Origin: CBCXVS01 sp965178525
Lineage (GTDB): Bacteria; Tectomicrobia; Entotheonellia; Entotheonellales; Entotheonellaceae
Direction: 5' to 3'
Assembly: GCA_965178525.1 (NCBI GenBank)
Contig: CBCXVS010000116.1
Span: 1-21,045 of the forward strand
Length of the DNA stretch: 21,045 bases
Shown one piece after another: positions 7,608 to 13,059 of the stretch. The notes below the pieces were generated by a model. The model had not been told where the DNA came from and did no database searches. It worked only from the letters and a program-made list of their open reading frames with translations. Every line of letters begins with the position of its first letter. Position 1 is the stretch's first letter. The position numbers and the translations under genes are program-made.

Positions 7608-9263
7608 ATGAGCATACAGGGATGGATGAAAATCCTAGCCGTCGTGGCAACGATAGGGGCCGGAGGACTGTGGGGACCCACGCCAAGTGTCGCCCATCCG
7701 CTGGGCAATTTCAGCATCAGTCATTATACGAGGTTACAAATTGAACAGGATCGTATTGAACTGCGCTATCTCATTGACATGGCTGAGATCCCGACCTTTC
7801 AGGAACGCCAGGAGAGCGGTCTGGTGCCGGAGGCGGGCCATCCCAGCGTCGCGGCCTATCTCGCCCAGAAGGCAGAGACATTACAAGAGGGTCTGATCCT
7901 GGAGGTGAACGGTCAACGTCTGTCGCTTCAGACTGTAGAACGTGAAGCGCTCTTTCCTTCCGGAGCCGGGAGCCTCTCCACGTTGAAGCTCAGTCTGGCG
8001 TACCGGGCTTCGTTGCGGGGTGTGCTCTCCACCACGAACAATCGTCTGCGCTATCAGGACAACAATTTCTCCGGGCGGACGGGTTGGAAAGAAATCATTG
8101 CAACGCCTGGGACCGGAGTTACCTTCACGCACAGCTCCGTTCCGGAGATAGATCGGAGTCGTCAACTGACCGATTACCCAACGGACCTCCTGAACAGTCC
8201 CCCACAGGTACTTGAGGCCCACGTCGTCTTCACACCGGCAGTCCAACCCAAGGTGATAGCTGCAACGGGTCGTGGACAGCCGCCCCATCAGGCGGTGCGC
8301 CCCGAGGACGCTGCCCTGCCGTTACAGGCGAACCGGCAAGCGCCATCGTCGCATGCCTTCACGGATTTGATTACGTCAGAACAGTTGAGCCTCGGCGTCA
8401 TCGTGCTGGCGCTTGCGGTTGCGGCCGGCCTTGGGGCGTTTCACGCCCTAGAGCCAGGTCATGGCAAGACCATCGTCGCCGCCTATCTGGTCGGCTCACA
8501 CGGCACGGCCCGCCATGCCTTGTGGCTCGGTTTCATCGTCACGGCGACGCACACGGCTGGGGTTTACGTGCTGAGTGGCGTGACGCTTTACGCGTCACAA
8601 TATATTGTCCCGGAACATCTCTATCCATGGCTTGGCGTCCTCTCCGGCCTGATCATTGCCGGTCTAGGATTTTATCTCTTTTTGCAACGATACGCGGGAA
8701 AGGGTCATACCCATGCGCACGGACACACCCATGGGCACACGCACGGGCATGCCCATGGGCACGAACACATACACGCGTATGCTCACGCTCACGCCCATGA
8801 CGATACGCCTGGGCATCACCACCCCCATAGGCATGTTCATTCCCATGGGGACTCATCCTATGAGCAGACCGCCCACGCGCCTCATGTCCACGGCGAGCAT
8901 CAGCATGATCATCACGAAGCGAGCGAAACCGTCACGTGGCGACAGCTTCTGGCGTTAGGCGTGACGGGTGGCATTGTGCCGTGTCCAGCCGCACTCGTGG
9001 TCCTCTTGAGCGCGGTCGCGCTGCAGCGGGTTGGCTTTGGGCTGCTGTTGATCGTCGCATTTAGTGTTGGTCTCGCCGCCGTTCTCATTGCCATTGGCCT
9101 GCTCATGGTCTATGCGCGGCGCTTCATGTCGCGTTTCCAAAGCGAAGGGCCGCTGATTACCCGTTGGCTCCCCTTGACGTCGGCCGGACTCATCACCATC
9201 ATCGGCATTGCCATGGTGATGCGGGCGCTGATTGGGGCGGGGATCGTCACCCTACACCTCTAA
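7608..9263 (+). CDS. NicO/RcnA-family nickel/cobalt exporter with His-rich loop
   Basis: This is a 551-residue inner-membrane protein. A signal peptide is followed by HPLGNFSISHYTRL, the usual mature start of this family's periplasmic N-terminal domain (about residues 30-250). Membrane helices begin near residue 262 (LGVIVLALAVAAGLGAF). The signature HALEPGHGKTIVAAYLVGS with the conserved histidines and acidic residue is typical of NicO (PF03824) transporters. Further helices surround GIVPCPAALVVLLSAV, the second conserved block. Residues 367-436 are an extreme metal-binding loop with 29 histidines in 70 residues, alternating as HxH. RcnA-like proteins pump Ni(II) and Co(II) out of the cytoplasm. 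The ribosome site GGGAGA precedes the ATG. It is the last gene of the plus-strand cluster and ends in TAA 50 bases before a convergent gene. Direction of transport is by family analogy only. Confidence 0.88.
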   Translation: MSIQGWMKILAVVATIGAGGLWGPTPSVAHPLGNFSISHYTRLQIEQDRIELRYLIDMAEIPTFQERQESGLVPEAGHPSVAAYLAQKAETLQEGLILEVNGQRLSLQTVEREALFPSGAGSLSTLKLSLAYRASLRGVLSTTNNRLRYQDNNFSGRTGWKEIIATPGTGVTFTHSSVPEIDRSRQLTDYPTDLLNSPPQVLEAHVVFTPAVQPKVIAATGRGQPPHQAVRPEDAALPLQANRQAPSSHAFTDLITSEQLSLGVIVLALAVAAGLGAFHALEPGHGKTIVAAYLVGSHGTARHALWLGFIVTATHTAGVYVLSGVTLYASQYIVPEHLYPWLGVLSGLIIAGLGFYLFLQRYAGKGHTHAHGHTHGHTHGHAHGHEHIHAYAHAHAHDDTPGHHHPHRHVHSHGDSSYEQTAHAPHVHGEHQHDHHEASETVTWRQLLALGVTGGIVPCPAALVVLLSAVALQRVGFGLLLIVAFSVGLAAVLIAIGLLMVYARRFMSRFQSEGPLITRWLPLTSAGLITIIGIAMVMRALIGAGIVTLHL

Positions 9264-9313
9264 ATGAAATCGCGCTTCAGGCCATGCGCAGCACTGCCCA
9301 CAAGGCGCCAGAC

Positions 9314-10345
9314 TCAGGCCTCAACGACACGTACACGATGGTTATTGCTATCTGCGATAAAGAGGTGGCCGTGGGCATCGACCTCACACCCATGTGGCCG
9401 ATCGAGACCCGCCGCAGTGGCTGGCCCCTCGTCGCCCTGACCGCCCTGGCGGCCGCCCGCTACCGTGGTCACCATGCCGGTGACGGTATCAATGCGGCGG
9501 ATGGCGTGATTCTCCGTGTCCACGACGAGCACATGGTCGTGCTGATCACAGCGTATCGCCTTGGGCGCCCCCCATGTGGCGGTCAGCGCGGGGCCGCCAT
9601 CGCCCGTATAGCCGCGCCCGCCGGTGCCGGCAACGGTCGACATGATGCCCTGCACATCGACTTTGCGGACCCCGTTGCCTTCCCGTTCGCAGATGTACGT
9701 ATTGCCCTGGCGGTCCATACACACCGCACGCGCTCCCAAGATACTAGCATCGGTGGCCGCACGGCCGTCTCCCGCACGCGTCTTGTCACCATTTCCGGCA
9801 ACGGTCGTGATGATACCGGTAGCGAGATCGAGGCGCCGGATGCGTTGGTCCTGGATGTCCGCGATCAGTAACCCACCCCGCCCGTCAAGATAGCAATCGT
9901 TCGGCTCCCGCATCTGCGCCTGCGTACCCGGTCCGCCATCGCCGCCATAACCGGGTTCGCCCGTGCCGGCAACGGTCGTGATCAGCCCTGTACCGGCGTC
10001 CACTTTGCGAATCACGGCGTTGAGACGATCGACAATATAGAGATCACCCGGCGGGTCAATCTGGAGCGAATACGGTTGGTTCATGGTGGCCCGGATGGCC
10101 GGTCCGCCATCTCCCGTGTAGCCCACTTCTCCCGTTCCGGCAACCGTGCGAATCACACCGGTATGGGCGTCAATACGGCGAATGCAATGGTTGGTGGCTT
10201 CGGCCACGTAGAGGCGCCCCTGCGAATCGAAGGCGCACATGAAAGGTTCGCGGAGTTGCGCCGCCACGGCGGCGCCCCCATCACCCGTATACCCTGGGTC
10301 GCCAGTGCCAGCAAAAGTGTAGATAAAGCCGGTCATAAATGGCAT
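9314..10345 (-). CDS. NHL-repeat six-bladed beta-propeller protein
   Basis: The 343-residue protein consists almost entirely of six NHL-type repeats of about 55 residues. Each opens with a TVAGTG-x2-GY-x-GDGGPA segment and closes with an IRR(I/V/L)D-type strand before the next, giving a closed six-bladed propeller. The fourth and sixth repeats are the most diverged (TVAGNGDKTRAGDG and TVAGGRQGGQGDEG). There is no signal peptide, so it would be cytoplasmic unless exported otherwise. NHL propellers bind proteins or ligands and some relatives are lyases or lactonases, but no catalytic motif can be assigned. I chose the ATG at 10345 rather than 10366 because AGGAAGGAA lies just before it. It is divergent from the sigma factor gene. 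The opposite-strand open frame over this gene is a shadow. Confidence 0.85.
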   Translation of the reverse strand: MPFMTGFIYTFAGTGDPGYTGDGGAAVAAQLREPFMCAFDSQGRLYVAEATNHCIRRIDAHTGVIRTVAGTGEVGYTGDGGPAIRATMNQPYSLQIDPPGDLYIVDRLNAVIRKVDAGTGLITTVAGTGEPGYGGDGGPGTQAQMREPNDCYLDGRGGLLIADIQDQRIRRLDLATGIITTVAGNGDKTRAGDGRAATDASILGARAVCMDRQGNTYICEREGNGVRKVDVQGIMSTVAGTGGRGYTGDGGPALTATWGAPKAIRCDQHDHVLVVDTENHAIRRIDTVTGMVTTVAGGRQGGQGDEGPATAAGLDRPHGCEVDAHGHLFIADSNNHRVRVVEA

Positions 10346-10401
10346 GCTGCGTTCCTTCCTGTCCATATATACAACACGTTAATGCCGGATGATCAGGCGG
10401 G

Positions 10402-10418
10402 GCGCTGTATTATAGCGC
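10402..10418 (-). promoter_or_regulatory. Candidate promoter -10 of the NHL gene inside an inverted repeat
   Basis: A perfect TATAAT reads on the minus strand at 10414-10409, about 60 bases before the NHL start codon. It is flanked by GCGCT (10402-10406) and AGCGC (10414-10418), so the -10 sits inside a short palindrome that could be an operator. The -35 at the proper distance is poor, which would fit an activator-dependent or weak promoter. Confidence 0.4.
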
Positions 10419-10471
10419 TTCTGAATCGGTTGTGCAGACATCGGAAGTATCCGGATGCAATCGGTGTCATC

Positions 10472-10498
10472 GCTCGGCAACCTTATATGTTGCCGAGC
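10472..10498. repeat. Perfect 10-bp inverted repeat between the divergent NHL and sigma genes
   Basis: GCTCGGCAAC (10472-10481) and GTTGCCGAGC (10489-10498) are perfectly complementary around a seven-base AT-rich spacer (CTTATAT). There is no T tract on either strand, so it is not a normal terminator. Its place between the two divergent promoters suggests an operator for a dimeric regulator. A hairpin in a longer transcript is the alternative. Confidence 0.55.
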
Positions 10499-10543
10499 TG
10501 AGCGGCATTGCCATCCTCCAGCGCTCATTCGTCTGATCTGCAC

Positions 10544-10573
10544 TTGGGAAGCGTGAGGGTCTTGTGGTATAGT
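10544..10573 (+). promoter_or_regulatory. Sigma-70-type promoter of the ECF sigma gene
   Basis: TTGGGA (10544-10549), an 18-bp spacer and TATAGT (10568-10573) form a plausible promoter with a leader of about 75 bases before the chosen start at 10655. Confidence 0.5.
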
Positions 10574-10654
10574 GCCAATGCGACATGCTTAGAAGATAAC
10601 CGAGCCTTGAGGACCATCCTCAGGCAGGATAGCAGCGAACTACCGGTAGAGATC

Positions 10655-11245
10655 ATGGAGCACAACGTCTCAGCCCCCCTTGAGGAGCGCACGCAGGCAC
10701 ACGACTGGTCTATGCTCGTGGATCGGGTCGCACAGGGCGACCAGCAAGCGTTTAGCACCCTCTACGATGCCAGCAGCCCATTTGTCTATGGTCTTGCCTT
10801 GCGTATCGTGGGCAATGCGGCCACGGCTGAAGAGGTGACGCTGGATGTGTACACCCAGATATGGCGCTAGGCGGAAGGTTACGATGCGCGGCGAGGAACG
10901 CCTGCGACTTGGTTGGTGATTCTGACGCGGAGCCGCGCCCTCGATCGCCTCCGCACAAGCGCACAAGAGCAACAGCGCATCGCGTCGTTCGCTGTCAGAG
11001 TCCAGCCCCATCCCATCTCCTCCCCGGAAGAATCGAGCGTGATGACTGAACGGCGTCGCCTGGTCCAGGAAGCCTGTGCCGAATTGCCACCGGAGCAGCG
11101 CGAGGTGCTGGAACTGGCCTACTTTGGCGGGCTGAGTCACCAAGCTATCGCCCTGCGGCTCGATCTTCCGCCGGGAACGGTGAAAACGCGCATTCGTCTG
11201 GGCATGACCAAACTGCGCCATCGTTTGCAACCGTTGATAGACTAG
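10655..11245 (+). pseudogene. ECF-type RNA polymerase sigma factor, interrupted by one in-frame TAG
   Basis: Read in one frame this is a normal-length ECF sigma factor of 196 codons. Region 2 runs from DWSMLVDRVAQGDQQAFSTLY through GNAATAEEVTLDVYTQIWR to GYDARRGTPATWLVILTRSR. Region 4 is LPPEQREVLELAYFGGLSHQ followed by the helix-turn-helix part PPGTVKTRIRLGMTKLRHRL. The only defect is TAG at 10868-10870 (codon 72), directly after TQIWR, where relatives usually have Gln; CAG to TAG is a single transition. A protein ending there would lack the DNA-binding parts of region 2 and all of region 4. The family (with a ChrR-like anti-sigma gene alongside) usually controls responses to singlet oxygen, peroxide or other stress. 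The start at 10655 is chosen because homology begins soon after; an in-frame ATG at 10508 lies upstream of the predicted promoter. Confidence 0.8.
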
Positions 11246-11256
11246 TTGATAGACTA
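11233..11256 (+). repeat. 12-bp tandem duplication over the sigma gene stop codon
   Basis: GTTGATAGACTA occurs twice head to tail (11233-11244 and 11245-11256), followed by G. The sigma factor ends LID-TAG in the first copy, and the second copy supplies another in-frame TAG. It looks like a recent replication-slippage duplication that left the protein end unchanged. Confidence 0.8.
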
Positions 11257-11352
11257 GATAAAGAGAGCTGCACCGTCTCTGTGCAGGCGTCGCGACATGC
11301 CGTCATGACCACGCGGCGCAGGCTTTGGAGAAATACCGTGGTGTGGCGCCTC

Positions 11353-11952
11353 CTACGCGAGGACCTCAATACCGCTTTGCTGGTAGACGACGAACAGGAT
11401 GCAGTCTTCATCTTCTGAGGCTCGGAAATCCTGATGGATGGAACCTGGCTCGTAATAAACTAGATCGCCTGCCCGATATTGGCCTCGGCTGTCGCCAAAC
11501 CCACCTTGCAGAACTAGACACTCTTCCGCCCCAAGATGGCGATGGGCGGGAGCGCTATGCCCTGGCAAAATCTTGATAAAGGTCGCGCCTGCCCCTGTCT
11601 CCTCGTCCTTCCGGAGCCAATGAAAACTCACACCGGGCCATTCGGACGGCGTCCAATCCAACGCGGTAAAATCAAGCGCCGAGGAGGGGCTGATAGCGGC
11701 TGCAGGAGGACTCATCTCTGTTTGTATACGATCGAGGAGAGTCGCCTTGAGTCCTGCGGGAGGCGACACCGGCGGTGCGACATGCCCGAGAAGCGCGACG
11801 ACCTGCTCGGCCTCGTGGAATTCGGTAGCACCCGAAGCCTCTTCCGATCCGAAGTGTTCACGCATACGCTGCGCCTCTTCCGGCGGCAGGAGACCCAGAG
11901 CGTAGAGCGCAATCTCTTCACTGAGTTCATCAGGCAGGTCTTGAGGTTCCAT
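11353..11952 (-). CDS. ChrR-like anti-sigma factor with C-terminal cupin
   Basis: This is a 199-residue protein. The N-terminal half (LPDELSEEIALYALGLLPPEEAQRM, then a helical region to about residue 80) resembles the anti-sigma domain of ChrR-type proteins. The C-terminal half (about 100-195) is a cupin with PAHRHLGAEECLVLQGGF, GDLVYYEPGSIHQDF and a final VV strand; its His and Glu residues would bind a metal. ChrR proteins hold an ECF sigma factor inactive until a signal such as singlet oxygen or an organic hydroperoxide is sensed. The N-terminal His/Cys zinc ligands of classical ChrR are not visible, so this belongs to a variant group. The start at 11952 is preferred because GGAAGG lies upstream. 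Unusually, it converges on the sigma gene instead of following it in an operon. Confidence 0.8.
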   Translation of the reverse strand: MEPQDLPDELSEEIALYALGLLPPEEAQRMREHFGSEEASGATEFHEAEQVVALLGHVAPPVSPPAGLKATLLDRIQTEMSPPAAAISPSSALDFTALDWTPSEWPGVSFHWLRKDEETGAGATFIKILPGHSAPAHRHLGAEECLVLQGGFGDSRGQYRAGDLVYYEPGSIHQDFRASEDEDCILFVVYQQSGIEVLA

Positions 11953-12023
11953 AAGGTTTCGCCTTCCGGCCAATGCCGACTTCGCAGGGGACACATAACA
12001 TTCGTATCCTGACATGATTCCCC

Positions 12024-12052
12024 ATTATGACAAATTATCGGTGTCGCATCAA
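12024..12052 (-). promoter_or_regulatory. Candidate sigma-70 promoter of the ChrR-like gene
   Basis: On the minus strand TTGATG (12052-12047), a 17-bp spacer and CATAAT (12029-12024) form a reasonable promoter. The predicted leader is about 65 bases to the ATG at 11952. A separate promoter would let the anti-sigma gene be expressed independently of the sigma gene. Confidence 0.5.
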
Positions 12053-12089
12053 GCCGTCGAGCTGCTTGCCCTCTATTCCGCCTCTCGAG

Positions 12090-12114
12090 GCCCTCCCCCG
12101 TGCAAAGAGAGGGC
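12090..12114 (-). terminator. Possible terminator after the GlsB/YeaQ gene
   Basis: GCCCTC (12090-12095) and GAGGGC (12109-12114) form a six-bp GC-rich stem with a 13-base loop, 23 bases after the minus-strand stop at 12137. No T tract follows on the minus strand, so this is weak evidence. Confidence 0.25.
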
Positions 12115-12136
12115 GTACGCTCTTGAGTCCAGGTGC

Positions 12137-12391
12137 TTAGGTCGCCCGTTTGAGCAAACGGTACGCCGTGAGCAAAATCAGGGCGCCGACAAGCGCCAGG
12201 ATAAAACTGCCAACATTAAACCCAGTCACCGTGCCCAACCCCAATAACGATCCAATCAGTCCGCCAAGAAACCCACCCGCAATACCAATCAGGATGGTCA
12301 CGAAAAAGCCGCCGGGGTCTCTCCCAGGCATAATCCATTTGGCCAAAGCCCCCACGATGAGCCCCAGAATGATCCACGAGATAATACCCAT
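12137..12391 (-). CDS. GlsB/YeaQ/YmgE family stress membrane protein
   Basis: This is an 84-residue, very hydrophobic protein with three membrane helices: IISWIILGLIVGALAKWI, FFVTILIGIAGGFLGGLIGSLLG, and GSFILALVGALILLTAYRLL. The GxxxAKxxMPGRDPGG pattern between helices one and two is characteristic of the GlsB/YeaQ/YmgE (transglycosylase-associated, PF04226) family. It sits in the inner membrane; members are induced by envelope, osmotic or acid stress, and their molecular role is unknown. AAGGAG lies eight bases before the ATG. It follows the DUF2780 gene by 63 bases on the same strand and is very likely in its operon, so it should share its sigma-54 type control. The length is typical for the family. 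Confidence 0.92.
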   Translation of the reverse strand: MGIISWIILGLIVGALAKWIMPGRDPGGFFVTILIGIAGGFLGGLIGSLLGLGTVTGFNVGSFILALVGALILLTAYRLLKRAT

Positions 12392-12454
12392 GGTTTCTTC
12401 TCCTTCTGTACTGACATTTATCTTGATGGGAAAAAACGCGCCTTGCGCCCGCTT

Positions 12455-12841
12455 CTATCTCAGGACGCGTTCCAACAGGCCCTTCATCTGATCACCGCCT
12501 TGCTGTTGCACAAAAGAAAGCACGACCGGAATGAATTGGGTCGCCATGCTCCCATCCATCCCGAGTTGGGAGAACCCACCCGCCAAGCTGGCCAGACTGC
12601 CCAGACTGCCTCCTCCCTTACCAAACATCGACAGAGCTTTGCTCAAGAGGCCACCGCCGCCACCGCCTACACTCGGAGCGGCCTGGAGTAAGTCGTTCAT
12701 ACCGGGCACAACGGATGCAATCTGGGAAAACTCCGATCCTCCCAGTTTGCTTTGGGCCATTTGGAAGAGTAAACCGGCCCCGCCTTTGGCTTGATCTTCT
12801 CCTACTCCCAGGTTTGAGATCAACTGTTCGATGAGTTCCAT
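12455..12841 (-). CDS. DUF2780 family protein
   Basis: This is a 128-residue protein that opens MELIEQLISNLGVGEDQAKGG, has a Gly-rich middle (SVGGGGGGLLSKALSMFGKGG), and ends in a helical region MATQFIPVVLSFVQQQGGDQ. This layout matches the DUF2780 family (VcgC/VcgE-like) of unknown function, frequently found near stress proteins. It has no signal peptide or strong membrane helix. A perfect AGGAGG lies eight bases before the ATG. It is the first gene of the operon with the GlsB/YeaQ protein, and its upstream region carries a sigma-54 type promoter and upstream repeats. It ends in TAG at the usual family C-terminus, which argues against TAG being reassigned in this genome. Confidence 0.85.
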   Translation of the reverse strand: MELIEQLISNLGVGEDQAKGGAGLLFQMAQSKLGGSEFSQIASVVPGMNDLLQAAPSVGGGGGGLLSKALSMFGKGGGSLGSLASLAGGFSQLGMDGSMATQFIPVVLSFVQQQGGDQMKGLLERVLR

Positions 12842-12906
12842 CGGCTTACCTCCTGTTTAAAGATTCATGAACAATGATCGTGTACGCTACACGTCATCAA
12901 GTAAAA

Positions 12907-12924
12907 AAGCAAGAAGTATGCCAA
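12907..12924 (-). promoter_or_regulatory. Sigma-54 (RpoN) -24/-12 promoter of the DUF2780-GlsB operon
   Basis: The minus strand reads TTGGCATACTTCTTGCTT. The invariant GG and GC are exactly 12 bases apart, as required for -24/-12, and the flanking TTGGCA and TTGCTT match the consensus TTGGCAC-N5-TTGCT at all but one listed position (T for C). Transcription would begin near 12898, giving a leader of about 57 bases before the DUF2780 start. Confidence 0.65.
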
Positions 12925-12974
12925 GTAGGAACTTAAGAAAATGGGCTATTTATGCTTGTATATCAACCACATCA

Positions 12975-13011
12975 TGTCTCAATGAAACAGGCATGAGACA
13001 CAAGTGAGACA
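12975..13011. promoter_or_regulatory. Enhancer-like repeats upstream of the sigma-54 promoter
   Basis: TGTCTCA (12975-12981) and TGAGACA (12994-13000) form an inverted repeat with a 12-bp spacer. A second TGAGACA follows at 13005-13011, 11 bp or one helical turn later. The group lies about 75-115 bp upstream of the predicted sigma-54 transcription start, the usual distance for binding of a sigma-54 activator (bEBP). The regulator is not in this window. Confidence 0.55.
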
Positions 13012-13059
13012 CTTTATATGCAACCATATTGGCTGAGGCCATCATCCGGCGAAGACCTC

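Noticed and set aside
8697..8916. CAC/CAT-rich stretch as a non-coding tandem repeat
   Set aside because: It is in frame within the exporter and encodes the His loop expected of this transporter family.
9164..9871. Plus-strand open frame over the NHL gene
   Set aside because: The opposite strand has six regular NHL repeats; this frame only mirrors them.
9320..10345. Regularly spaced repeats as a possible CRISPR array
   Set aside because: The periodicity of about 165-175 bases comes from NHL repeats in protein; there are no short identical repeats with unique spacers.
2067..11245. Genome-wide reassignment of TAG to an amino acid
   Set aside because: Several intact genes end in TAG at family-typical C-termini (DUF2780, ChrR-like, Uma2, Ddn-like, amidohydrolase, chemoreceptor), so TAG is a normal stop here. 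Local suppression remains possible but unproven.
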